DNA of 32,331 nucleotides from Woeseiaceae bacterium. Its GTDB lineage: Bacteria; Pseudomonadota; Gammaproteobacteria; Steroidobacterales; Woeseiaceae. Shown in pieces: positions 24,419-31,830 of the stretch (position 1 is its first letter; each line of letters opens with the position of its first letter). The notes under the pieces were generated by a model that was not told the DNA's origin, searched no databases, and worked only from the letters and a program-made list of their open reading frames with translations. The DNA lies in NCBI GenBank assembly GCA_013043165.1, contig JABDOQ010000078.1, positions 1 through 32,331 on the forward strand, in the 5' to 3' direction. The translations under genes were made by a program, and so were the position numbers.

Positions 24419-26782
24419 CTACTCCCAGTCGTAGCGGAAGCGGACTCCAGCGGTACGCGGTCGGCGGTGACCGAAAAAGTGCGACGGCAGTATGCCGCCG
24501 TTGTTATTGAGGCCGTCGTAGGTAAATTCGTCGGTCAGGTTCTCGACGTACACGCTGGCTGACCAGTTGTTCGCCGACTCGTAGCCGACGCGCAGCGCCA
24601 TTTCCAATGACGAGTCGATCATCGTCTCCGGGAATGCCCCCCAACCGCCGCCGCGCTCGGACTCCCAGGATGCTTCGAGGCTGGTATTGATCGAGCCGCC
24701 GCGATACTCGAACGTGCCGTTCAGAACGGCCGCTCCGGCCCAGTCCGGGGCCCAGAATAATTTCGACCCCTCGCAGCTGTCGGGCGTGTCGCCGTCACAG
24801 ACCTGCTGGATGCCGGTTGCTTCGGTGTCGAGCCAGCTGAGCGCAAAATACAAATCCCAGTTCTCGTTAAACGCGGTATTGAGCGACGCTTCAACGCCGG
24901 TACCGTCGACCTGGCCAACGTTTTCGACGGTATTCGCGCCGGAATCGGTGTCGAAAAAGCTGATCTGCAGGTCTTCGTAATCGTACAGGAATGCCGAAAT
25001 GCTCAGGTCAGTGGAATCGCCAAATACCCTTCCCTTGTAGCCCAGCTCGTACGAATCGACCGTCTCAGGCTGGAACGCCCTCGAGCGGTAGCCTTCGGCC
25101 TGGGTCACATCGTATACGCCGGTGACACGGTCGCCGACCGCGTCCACGAGCGAAAAGCTGCCGAAGCCGCCGGATTTGAAACCTTCGGTATAGCTGCCGT
25201 AAAGGAGGCTGTCGTCTGAGACACGATAGCGTCCCACCACGCGGATCTGAGTGTCCGACCAGCTGGCCGACGAATTGATGTCGCCATCGGTTGTGAAGAT
25301 ATACGCCCAGTAGCCGCCCAACAAGCTGTCGGGTTCTGGCACGTTAAGCGAGAAATCTTTCTCATCATCCGTGTAACGGACGCCGACACTGACATCAAAC
25401 GTGTCGGTAACATCGAAGCTCAAATCGACGTACGCGGCCCAACCGGAAAAGTCACCGACAATACGACCCGGCTCAGTTAGCAAGCCGTCCGGGCTCGGCG
25501 TCCATGGATAGCCGTAGTAAGCATACAGGCTGGCGCAGTCGGTGATGCCCTCACCGGGATAGTAGTAGTTGCCGTAGTAATTGCAGAAATTGTCTTCCGC
25601 GCCAGAGTTTGTGAAAACCGTATCGATATCTTCCTGGTAGAACGACACGCCCGCATACCAGGAGAATGCGTCATCGGTATCGGACGTCAGCCGCAGCTCC
25701 TGCTGAAAGTAGTCGCCTTCCTGGTCCTGCTGGTAGTTATTGATATTTAACGGCGTGCCGTCGTAGTCCTCGGTATAGAAGTAGTCGTGATCCTTGTAAC
25801 CGGTGTTCGAGGTCAGCGTCAATCCGCCAAAGTCGTAATCGAGTCGTACGCCCAAAGTGAAAATATCGGCGTCGTCATTGTCGCCCAGTGACTGGTCGGA
25901 GTCGGCATCTGCCGGTCCACCCTGGGGTGTGATCGAGGCTCCAAACACTCCGACCAGGTTGTCCCAGAAATCGCCTGTCGCGATTGCCCGGTAGACGGAT
26001 CCCGACTGTTCGCGGGTCTCGTACTCGGCCATCGTGCGAAGTGTGAGCTTGTCGTTCTCATAAGTTGTCGACCAGCGAATGCCCTGTTTCTCATGCTCGA
26101 TCAGGTCGCGGCCGTCGAAAAGGTTCTTGACGAAGCCATCTTCAGTCGAGGAATAGCCCGCGAAGCGCATCGCGAAATTGTCCGAGACCGGCACATTCAC
26201 CGCTCCTTCCAGAACGAAGTGACCCCGTTCGCCGGCATCCAGATCGACATAGCCAGCGAGGCCTCCGTCGACGTCCGCCTCTCGCGTGTGCACGCTGATG
26301 GCGCCGCCGATGGAATTCCTGCCGAACAGGAAGCCCTGCGGGCCGCGAAGAACCTCGGACCGCTCGATATCGTAAAGACTGGTTACAGCGGATCCGTTGC
26401 GGCCTTCGTAGAGCTCGTTCTTGAAAATTGCGGCAGACGGGTCGCCGCCGATGCCAAAGTCCTGGGTGCGTATGCCGCGCACGCTGATCGCATCGAGGAA
26501 ACTGTCCTGACTATTGCCCGTGATGCCCGGCGTGAAAGAAATCAGGTCCTTGACGTCGTTCAGATTGACTGATTCGGTGAATTCGCCTGTCAGGGCCGTT
26601 ATCGCGAGCGGCACTTCCTGCACCGACTCACTGCGCTTGGTCGCGCTGACGATGATTTCCTCAAGAACCTGTGCGCCGGCCGGAGCAGCGATCGTACTGG
26701 CAGCGAGTGCAGCAGAAATAGCCGCTGCAATAGCGGTGCGTTGCGGCGCGGACTCAAAGTCAGCATTGCGTGTTCGCGACAT
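24419..26782 (-). CDS. TonB-dependent outer-membrane receptor
   Basis: The 787-aa product is read from ATG 26782, preceded by AAGGGGGAAAC. It has a long signal peptide (basic and acidic start MSRTRNADFESAPQR, Ala-rich core, cleavage after GAQ near residue 38), then a TonB box-like EEIIVSATKR (about 41-50) and the plug domain (VPLAITALTG, ISVRGIRTQDFGIGG, DIERSEVLRGPQGFLFGRNSIGGAISVHT). The rest is a 22-strand barrel rich in Tyr, Asp and Asn. The plug resembles those of receptors for large organic substrates in Sphingomonas- and Caulobacter-like bacteria. The final residue is Glu after Trp, whereas most end in an aromatic residue. It lies 78 nt downstream of a TPR-sulfotransferase gene in the same direction. 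Ligand unknown. Confidence 0.92.
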   Translation of the reverse strand: MSRTRNADFESAPQRTAIAAAISAALAASTIAAPAGAQVLEEIIVSATKRSESVQEVPLAITALTGEFTESVNLNDVKDLISFTPGITGNSQDSFLDAISVRGIRTQDFGIGGDPSAAIFKNELYEGRNGSAVTSLYDIERSEVLRGPQGFLFGRNSIGGAISVHTREADVDGGLAGYVDLDAGERGHFVLEGAVNVPVSDNFAMRFAGYSSTEDGFVKNLFDGRDLIEHEKQGIRWSTTYENDKLTLRTMAEYETREQSGSVYRAIATGDFWDNLVGVFGASITPQGGPADADSDQSLGDNDDADIFTLGVRLDYDFGGLTLTSNTGYKDHDYFYTEDYDGTPLNINNYQQDQEGDYFQQELRLTSDTDDAFSWYAGVSFYQEDIDTVFTNSGAEDNFCNYYGNYYYPGEGITDCASLYAYYGYPWTPSPDGLLTEPGRIVGDFSGWAAYVDLSFDVTDTFDVSVGVRYTDDEKDFSLNVPEPDSLLGGYWAYIFTTDGDINSSASWSDTQIRVVGRYRVSDDSLLYGSYTEGFKSGGFGSFSLVDAVGDRVTGVYDVTQAEGYRSRAFQPETVDSYELGYKGRVFGDSTDLSISAFLYDYEDLQISFFDTDSGANTVENVGQVDGTGVEASLNTAFNENWDLYFALSWLDTEATGIQQVCDGDTPDSCEGSKLFWAPDWAGAAVLNGTFEYRGGSINTSLEASWESERGGGWGAFPETMIDSSLEMALRVGYESANNWSASVYVENLTDEFTYDGLNNNGGILPSHFFGHRRPRTAGVRFRYDWE

Positions 26783-26860
26783 GTTTCCCCCTTGCCTGTT
26801 GCCAGGTCGATCGCTTTGGAAAACAGTACATCGTGCCGCAGCCGAAGACAAGATCGAAAT

Positions 26861-28453
26861 TCAGCCGTCCTGGGCCAGGCCGTGCTCCGCCAAGGTCGCG
26901 AGCATTGGTGCAAGCTGAGTTTCGTAGCGCCGCCATCGGCCAATCGAACGCGTGTGCACAGGTTCCCGAACCTGCACGGCGCTCGCCGTGGCAACAGCCT
27001 TGTCCAACGCATGGAATTGCAGGCACGATTCCTCCCATGGCAGATCGAGATAGCGAATGAGCGCGCGCGCATTGGTTTCCAGGTCGCTTACCGTTGCCTC
27101 GTAGGAAATGTCGAAAAACCGATCGCCGAAGCGGTCTCTCCAGACATCCATCAGCCGCCGATAGCGGCAATGATGGCGGGCCATCTCTTCGAGGTCGTAG
27201 GAATGCAGGTACGCGTCGGCAAACAGCTGCTTGTAGCTGGCGAAACAGGCATCCATCGGATCCCGGGTCAGGTGCACGATCCTGGCATTGGGCAACGCCT
27301 TGATAATTAACGGGATGAGCAGGTAATTCTGCGGCAGCTTGTCGACGAAACGCGGCGTCTCTCCGCGCACCCCGGCCGTTGACTGCAGGTACATCGCGCC
27401 GATCTTGTCCGGCCCAAGCGCGACGGCGGAGGCAAAAAAAGCGGCGGAGAAACGTCGCGGATCCTGGTGCTTGCTAAGTCTTCGAATCGCGAGGCTGAAC
27501 TGCTGCAGTTCCCCGGCCGAATGTACCTGTGAATGACTGCTGATGATCCGTTCTACCAGCGTCGTGCCGGTACGCGGCTGCCCCAATACAAATATGGGCG
27601 CCGGCGAATCGTGTCCGCCACTGCCATCATTGAGCCAGTCGGCCGTGAATGTCTCCTCGAGGAAGTCGAACATCTCGATCTCGGCGGCCTCATCGTAAGC
27701 AACTGTTTTGCGCCTGGCCCTGGCGCCACGCGAAAAAGCTTCGAACGCCGCACCCCAGTCCTCAAGGTCCTCGAGTTCTTTTCCGATAGCGTAGTAATAA
27801 AATGCCTGCAACCGCGCGTTTGGATTGCTCTCCAGCAGTTCATCCATCTGCTCGATGTGTTCGCGGTCGCTCGCCTTGCGCGCACCGGCCAGGGACCAGT
27901 GTGCCTGCGGGCTGTTGGCCTGGATTTCGATGATTCGGCGAAACACGGTTTCTGCCTCGTCGGTACGTCCATGGTAGACGAGGTTGTTGGCGAGGTTTTG
28001 CAGATACGCCGGGTGATTCGGCTGCGACGCGGTCGCTTTCTCGAACCAGGTCTGCGCCAGGCCATGCTCGCCCATCATCGAGTAGACCGTCCCCAGTAGA
28101 TCCTGAACAAGCGGATCCTGCGGCGTGTTCTTTATTGCCTCTGCGAGCGCCTTGTCGGCTCTTTTTACCTGCCCGTCGCTCATGAACAATTTGGCCAGCT
28201 GTGCCCATGCGGCCGCATGGTCTTTCTGCAATCGGGTCACGGACGCGAAGGCTGCAAACGCGGTTTTCCGGTCTTTGGCTTCGAGCGCAACCAGGCCGGT
28301 CAGAAAATGCCCCTGCACCAGATCCGGCCGGATTTTGAGTACCTGCCTGCAGCATTCACTCGCGTCGCGAATGCGCCCGCGCGACAAAGCATCATAGCCT
28401 CGCCGCAGCAATGCCTGAAGTTCCGCCGCTTCCGGCTTCGCCGCACCTGTCAT
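26861..28453 (-). CDS. TPR-repeat sulfotransferase
   Basis: The 530-aa protein has two halves. Residues about 13-250 form tandem tetratricopeptide repeats (for example AAAWAQLAKLFMSDGQ, PLVQDLLGTVYSMMGEHG, PAYLQNLANNLVYHGR). From about 285 there is a PAPS-dependent sulfotransferase fold with the 5'-phosphosulfate loop GQPRTGTTLVERI (291-303) and the 3'-phosphate motif LTRDPMDACFASYK. No signal peptide is visible, so it should act in the cytoplasm. It transfers sulfate from PAPS to an unknown acceptor; the TPRs probably bind a protein or peptide. The start at 28453 has a poor ribosome site. The TonB-dependent receptor gene follows with 78 nt between, a pairing I recall as recurrent in proteobacteria. 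Confidence 0.88.
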   Translation of the reverse strand: MTGAAKPEAAELQALLRRGYDALSRGRIRDASECCRQVLKIRPDLVQGHFLTGLVALEAKDRKTAFAAFASVTRLQKDHAAAWAQLAKLFMSDGQVKRADKALAEAIKNTPQDPLVQDLLGTVYSMMGEHGLAQTWFEKATASQPNHPAYLQNLANNLVYHGRTDEAETVFRRIIEIQANSPQAHWSLAGARKASDREHIEQMDELLESNPNARLQAFYYYAIGKELEDLEDWGAAFEAFSRGARARRKTVAYDEAAEIEMFDFLEETFTADWLNDGSGGHDSPAPIFVLGQPRTGTTLVERIISSHSQVHSAGELQQFSLAIRRLSKHQDPRRFSAAFFASAVALGPDKIGAMYLQSTAGVRGETPRFVDKLPQNYLLIPLIIKALPNARIVHLTRDPMDACFASYKQLFADAYLHSYDLEEMARHHCRYRRLMDVWRDRFGDRFFDISYEATVSDLETNARALIRYLDLPWEESCLQFHALDKAVATASAVQVREPVHTRSIGRWRRYETQLAPMLATLAEHGLAQDG

Positions 28454-28547
28454 CGCGTATTCAAGGTAAGCATCAGAATTGGTCCGGCCATGTGTGAAAC
28501 CTTCCCTTTTGGGTCGCTAAAGCGCTTGCAAGCTTACGCTAAATTCA

Positions 28548-28595
28548 CAGGGACCCGAATGGGTCCCTGTATTTTTTGTCGCGCCCGGAGAGATT
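28548..28595 (-). repeat. tRNA-Arg 3'-end/terminator relic, copy A (degenerate)
   Basis: A 9-bp hairpin CAGGGACCC-GAAT-GGGTCCCTG (28548-28569), a T run (28572-28577), then the last 19 bases of tRNA-Arg on the minus strand (28577-28595) with one mismatch, in the CCA. The outer hairpin pair is C-G here and T-A in the other copies, a paired change. The A run found on the far side of the other copies is missing. Confidence 0.8.
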
Positions 28596-28684
28596 GACTC
28601 GAATCGCATCGTGGCGATTCTCGGGCATACGGGCCGCCTCCGGCCAGAAGCTTGACTTCAATGCCCGATTAGAGAAGCGGTCAT

Positions 28685-28710
28685 AAAAAACCCCGCCACT
28701 AGGGCGGGGT
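28685..28710 (-). terminator. Rho-independent terminator of the 5'-nucleotidase gene
   Basis: An 8-bp GC-rich stem (28690-28697 with 28703-28710, loop ACTAG) is followed on the minus strand by six T. It lies 57 nt beyond the nucleotidase stop codon. Confidence 0.88.
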
Positions 28711-28766
28711 CACAATATCCGGCTAATCTGATCTCGTATTGATCAAATCTGCAATCAAACCCCGGC

Positions 28767-30491
28767 TCAGGGCAATTCGTTGACGCGGTCGGTGGGCGGC
28801 GGAGCGACCGGGCCGAACGTGCCGAGGTAGTTGACCAGCGCCAGGAGGTCATTGCCACCATCGAGCTTCGGCGCGGTGATCGTGTCGAACGTGCCGAAGT
28901 TGTCCCCGCCATCGGAGAGGAAGCTGTTCACCGTCACATTGTATGACGCGGCCGGGTTCAGAGCTTCGCCGTTAAGCACCACGTTAGTGATCGACACCGA
29001 CGTGCACTCGCCGGCCACGATGGTCTTGGCCAAGTCGTAAGTGAAGCCTTCCGACACACCGAGGTGCAGGAAGGGCCGGCTCGATCCGGCCGGCTGGCAT
29101 TGCTCTTCGAGCACAGAGACGATCTCGGCCCCGGTCATCGGGAACGTCAGCAGCGTATTGCCGAACGGCTGGAACGTGAACGCCTCGCCAAAGGTGACGA
29201 CGCCGTCGCCTTCGCCGTCCGATTCCGGGTACGTCAGGTCAGAACGCACCCCACCGGGGTTCATGAACGCGACCTGCGCCCCGCTGGCCGATGTCGCCCA
29301 CAGCTGGGCATCGGCAACCAGGTTGCCGGCCGCCGACTCGACACCGCGGTCCGATCCGGGCGGTGTTCCACCACGGAAGATAGTTTCGGTGATCGTTCCG
29401 ACCGGTGTGCTGCCGGCCGCGTCGGCCAGCGGCTGCCACTTGGCGATGATCCCAGTAAGCACCGGATCCGGGGTCAGGGTCGCCTGGTCGACGGTATGGT
29501 TGGTCGCCGTACTGAGGTCGCGGCGAACGTCGTGGGTCCGTTTGTCGAGGACAAGGTTGACCTCCGTAACCACCCGACCGAACGAGTAGGCGCTCGTCAC
29601 GATCCGGGGATTGCCGGCGGCATCCGGGATCAGGCAGTTGTATGGCAGATGCGTGTGGCCCGTGATCATCACATCGATCGCGGGATCCAGCGCATCGTTG
29701 ATCGCCACGATCGGTCCGGAGATGCCGACGCAAGCATCCACGGCGCCCGGAGGAGGCGTCTGGGAACCGCCCTCATGCAACAGCACTACGATGGCCTCGA
29801 CGCCCTCTGCCTTGAGGATCGGGACGAGTGCGTTCGCGGTCTCGGCCTCGTCAAGGAAGTTCCAGCCCTGGATGCCGGCAGCAGCAACCAGAGTGTCGGT
29901 CGCCTCCAGCGTCATGCCGATGAATCCCACCTTGACGTTGTTAAATCGCTCGATCCAAAAGGGTGGTAGGGGTGTTTCGCCGGCATCCGTGGCAACGTTG
30001 GCAGCGAGCCACTGGAAGTAGGCCCCGTCGTAGGGTGCTTCGGGGAAGTAGCAGCCGTCAACGGGGTGACAGCCACCGTACTGCATACGCAGCAGTTCGG
30101 TAACTCCCTCATCGAACTCATGGTTGCCGACGCTGGCGATATCGAGCTGCATCGCGTTCAGCGACTCGACGGAGGGTTCATCGTGGAACAGTCCTGAGAA
30201 CGCCGGCGAACCGCCGATGAGGTCGCCGGCGGCGACGGTCAGACTGAACTTCTTGCCCTGCCGGAGTTCGTTGAGCTTCGCCGAGAGGTACTCGGAGCCA
30301 CCGGCAGGAAAGCCGTCGATGGTGCCGGGCGTGGTCGCCTCCAGATGACCGTGGTAGTCGTTGATCCCGAGGATCTGAAGTTCGATAAGTTGACCCTTTG
30401 GATCAGGGTTGCCCTGGTACGGCCCTGCGTATACCGCTGACGACAGCAGGAGCGCCAGAATAGATATGATGTTGACTGGTGCGCGTTTCAC
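28767..30491 (-). CDS. Secreted bifunctional metallophosphatase / 5'-nucleotidase (UshA/CD73 family)
   Basis: Hydrolyses extracellular nucleotides and similar phosphate esters outside the cytoplasm. The start is GTG 30491, with GAGGGGAA upstream, giving a signal peptide (MKRAPVNIISILALLLSSAVYA). The N-terminal metallophosphatase domain carries the di-metal motifs GINDYHGHLE (about 42-51), AAGDLIGG, GNHEFDEG and GHTHLPYN. The C-terminal substrate domain has AGNLVADAQLW, FMNPGGVRSDL and the base-stacking motif DGGDNFGTF. The length of 574 aa is complete. Wording such as GGCHPVDGC, VGFIGMTLEATD, VVLLHEGG and the end PPPTDRVNELP is that of actinobacterial 5'-nucleotidases as I remember them, and the gene lies between tRNA-derived repeats, so transfer is plausible. 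Confidence 0.92.
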   Translation of the reverse strand: MKRAPVNIISILALLLSSAVYAGPYQGNPDPKGQLIELQILGINDYHGHLEATTPGTIDGFPAGGSEYLSAKLNELRQGKKFSLTVAAGDLIGGSPAFSGLFHDEPSVESLNAMQLDIASVGNHEFDEGVTELLRMQYGGCHPVDGCYFPEAPYDGAYFQWLAANVATDAGETPLPPFWIERFNNVKVGFIGMTLEATDTLVAAAGIQGWNFLDEAETANALVPILKAEGVEAIVVLLHEGGSQTPPPGAVDACVGISGPIVAINDALDPAIDVMITGHTHLPYNCLIPDAAGNPRIVTSAYSFGRVVTEVNLVLDKRTHDVRRDLSTATNHTVDQATLTPDPVLTGIIAKWQPLADAAGSTPVGTITETIFRGGTPPGSDRGVESAAGNLVADAQLWATSASGAQVAFMNPGGVRSDLTYPESDGEGDGVVTFGEAFTFQPFGNTLLTFPMTGAEIVSVLEEQCQPAGSSRPFLHLGVSEGFTYDLAKTIVAGECTSVSITNVVLNGEALNPAASYNVTVNSFLSDGGDNFGTFDTITAPKLDGGNDLLALVNYLGTFGPVAPPPTDRVNELP

Positions 30492-30970
30492 GGTTGATTC
30501 CCCTCGTTTCTAATAGGACAGCTAATAATTGACAAAATGATCCGCAGCCTGGGGATTCTTGAGTTCTTAGTTTCCCCTGCGAGTAACGCAATGCCGGCGG
30601 TTTCAAGTACCGCACGCAAGCACTGTCAGAACATAGGGCGAATATCCGTCAACCCCGTCAGGCCCATGAGACCACTTCGCCCACATGCTGCCTGTGGGCA
30701 AGGCAGGCGTTGACCGTCAGAAAGTCATTGGTCCTGCAAATGATATTTCGGACCGAGAGGATTCCCCGGTATTGTTATCGGTTGTGCAACTCGGGGTCAA
30801 TGGATGCCTCAACAGGTGTTATACACACTAATGCGAGGCATTCGCAACAATTCATTACGTCTGTGGAGATTATGTTATGTAAGAGCCGCTATGGGCCAAC
30901 TGCTGCCTTCCACGGCCCGGTGCGCCTTAGGTCGGCTTCCGAAGGCGAACCGGCTCCTGATATCAGATTT
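30492..30970. other. Gene-free stretch upstream of the 5'-nucleotidase
   Basis: No credible gene is seen in these 479 nt. A 7-bp hairpin with a 7-nt loop lies at 30679-30699 (GCCCACA with TGTGGGC). The open frames here are short, lack ribosome sites and are unlike proteins. The stretch is less GC-rich than its surroundings around 30,770-30,890. Confidence 0.55.
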
Positions 30971-31044
30971 TCCGAAATCGACGGCCGCAAAAAAATAGGG
31001 ACCCGAATGGGTCCCTACATTTTTTTGGCGCGCCCGGAGAGATT
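30971..31044 (-). repeat. tRNA-Arg 3'-end/terminator repeat, copy B
   Basis: This 74-nt unit matches 31121-31195 with three mismatches and one A indel. It contains CGGCCGC, a run of seven A, the 9-bp hairpin TAGGGACCC-GAAT-GGGTCCCTA (30996-31017), a T run, and the last 19 bases of tRNA-Arg including CCA (31026-31044). After that point the tRNA sequence stops and unrelated sequence begins. Confidence 0.88.
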
Positions 31045-31120
31045 AGCGGCCGCTTCGCGGCCCGCTTGTCGTCGGACTAGCGCCCTCCTCGGTGCGAACG
31101 CAGCCCTGCGGGCTGCACAG

Positions 31121-31195
31121 TTCGAACTCGCCGGCCGCAAAAAAAATAGGGACCCGAATGGGTCCCTACATTTTTTTGGCGCGCCCGGAGAGATT
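31121..31195 (-). repeat. tRNA-Arg 3'-end/terminator repeat, copy C (at the intact tRNA)
   Basis: The parental copy of the repeat, covering the real tRNA-Arg 3' end (from 31177) and its terminator. It lies 150 bp from copy B; the 76 nt between B and C are not tRNA. Confidence 0.88.
31139..31168 (-). terminator. Terminator of the csrA/tRNA-Ser/tRNA-Arg transcript
   Basis: On the minus strand a 9-bp stem (31160-31168 with 31147-31155, 4-nt loop) is followed by eight T. It starts 9 nt after the tRNA CCA. A T run on the other strand (31171-31177) makes it potentially bidirectional. Confidence 0.88.
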
Positions 31196-31253
31196 CGAAC
31201 TCCCGACCGCTCGGTTCGTAGCCGAGTACTCTATCCAGCTGAGCTACGGGCGC
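31177..31253 (-). tRNA. tRNA-Arg (anticodon ACG)
   Basis: A complete 77-nt cloverleaf including encoded CCA (31177-31179). The acceptor stem pairs GCGCCCG with CGGGCGC. The anticodon stem CTCGG/CCGAG closes loop CTACGAA (anticodon ACG, read as ICG after deamination). The T arm has TTCGAAT. One G-U pair occurs in each of the D and T stems. ACG-type tRNA-Arg next to tRNA-Ser(GCU) and csrA is the order known from Escherichia coli (serV-argV). Confidence 0.97.
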
Positions 31254-31264
31254 TTGGTTTGATT

Positions 31265-31289
31265 GTCGCGGCCATTGGCCGCTCCTACA
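31265..31289 (-). repeat. REP-like palindrome (GTAG/GGAG type) between the two tRNAs
   Basis: On the minus strand it reads TGTAGGAGCGGCC, AAT, GGCCGCGAC: a GTAGGAGC head followed by a GC-rich hairpin (31268-31282). That is the layout of REP elements in Pseudomonas and Xanthomonas relatives, which are moved by REP-associated tyrosine transposases (RAYT). Only one copy is seen in the window. Confidence 0.6.
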
Positions 31290-31298
31290 ATATAGTTG

Positions 31299-31389
31299 TG
31301 GCGGAGAGAGAGGGATTCGAACCCTCGAAGGGGTATTAGCCCTTACTCCCTTAGCAGGGGAGCGCTTTCGACCACTCAGCCATCTCTCC
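31299..31389 (-). tRNA. tRNA-Ser (anticodon GCT)
   Basis: A complete 91-nt class II tRNA with encoded CCA (31299-31301). The acceptor pairs GGAGAGA with TCTCTCC. The anticodon stem CTCCC/GGGAG encloses CTGCTAA (anticodon GCT). A long variable arm follows, then a T arm with GTTCGAAT. It lies 45 nt upstream of tRNA-Arg in the same direction, so both are probably one transcript. Confidence 0.97.
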
Positions 31390-31476
31390 GATGTGTTCGT
31401 TCCCGCCACCCTGCAGGCTTTTCCGCGGGGCGCCATAGTACTGTCCGAGGTGGTTGAGGTAAAGTGGTTTCCGAGC

Positions 31477-31689
31477 CTATTCGGTCGTATCGGGCTTATC
31501 GGAATCCCCCGCCGCTTCCGCGGCTTGCTCGCTCTTGATTCGCTCGTAGATTTCTTCCCGGTGCACTGCGACGTCTTTGGGTGCATTGATCCCGATTCGG
31601 ACCTGATTTCCCTTGACCCCGAGGACGGTGATCGTGATATCGCTCCCGATCATTACCGTCTCTCCAGCGCGTCGCGTCAGAATCAGCAT
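31477..31689 (-). CDS. csrA: Carbon storage regulator CsrA/RsmA
   Basis: A 70-aa RNA-binding dimer that binds GGA motifs in mRNA leaders and controls translation of carbon, motility and biofilm genes. The sequence is canonical: [15 protein letters not shown] (with Arg6-Arg7), [13 protein letters not shown] and [17 protein letters not shown] (Arg44). A short acidic tail follows. It lies between alaS and the tRNA-Ser/tRNA-Arg pair, as in many gammaproteobacteria. Overlapping AGGAG and AGGAA ribosome sites precede ATG 31689. Confidence 0.97.
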   Translation of the reverse strand: MLILTRRAGETVMIGSDITITVLGVKGNQVRIGINAPKDVAVHREEIYERIKSEQAAEAAGDSDKPDTTE

Positions 31690-31726
31690 AGCTTCCTACT
31701 CCTGCCTGGCGGGGCTCCAAGCCCCG
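31690..31726 (-). promoter_or_regulatory. csrA leader with hairpin and GGA motifs (possible autoregulation)
   Basis: On the minus strand a perfect 7-bp stem with a 3-nt loop (31710-31726) is followed by AGGAGTAGGAAGCT before the start codon. Three GGA triplets are present: one at the hairpin loop edge (TTGGAG) and two inside the ribosome site. CsrA is known to repress its own mRNA through such sites in E. coli. Confidence 0.5.
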
Positions 31727-31830
31727 TTCTTAGTACGCGTCGATCTTCCTAAACGCTTGTAATACTAGCCGATTCTGGCATCCGATGCCCAATTATGGAA
31801 AATCGGACCAACAAAAAATAGACCAACCGC

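Larger units (their letters stand above)
28454..28766. other. Gene-free stretch holding a tRNA-Arg 3'-end relic and a terminator
   Basis: No gene is seen in these 313 nt. They hold the upstream region of the sulfotransferase gene, the degenerate tRNA/terminator repeat (28548-28595), a second inverted repeat (TCGGGCAT at 28621-28628 with ATGCCCGA at 28661-28668, enclosing a GGCC hairpin) and the terminator of the 5'-nucleotidase. Confidence 0.7.

Noticed and set aside
28621..28668. An inverted repeat with inner GGCC hairpin, considered as an integron attC site
   Set aside because: It lacks paired R-box core sites and there is no integrase; it is more likely a chance or terminator-like structure.
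30710..31339. A 209-codon plus-strand open frame with phrases such as GAPGEIRTPDRS
   Set aside because: It runs antisense through the tRNA-Arg and both terminator repeats. Such frames are well-known artefacts over tRNA genes. There is no ribosome site and no domain.
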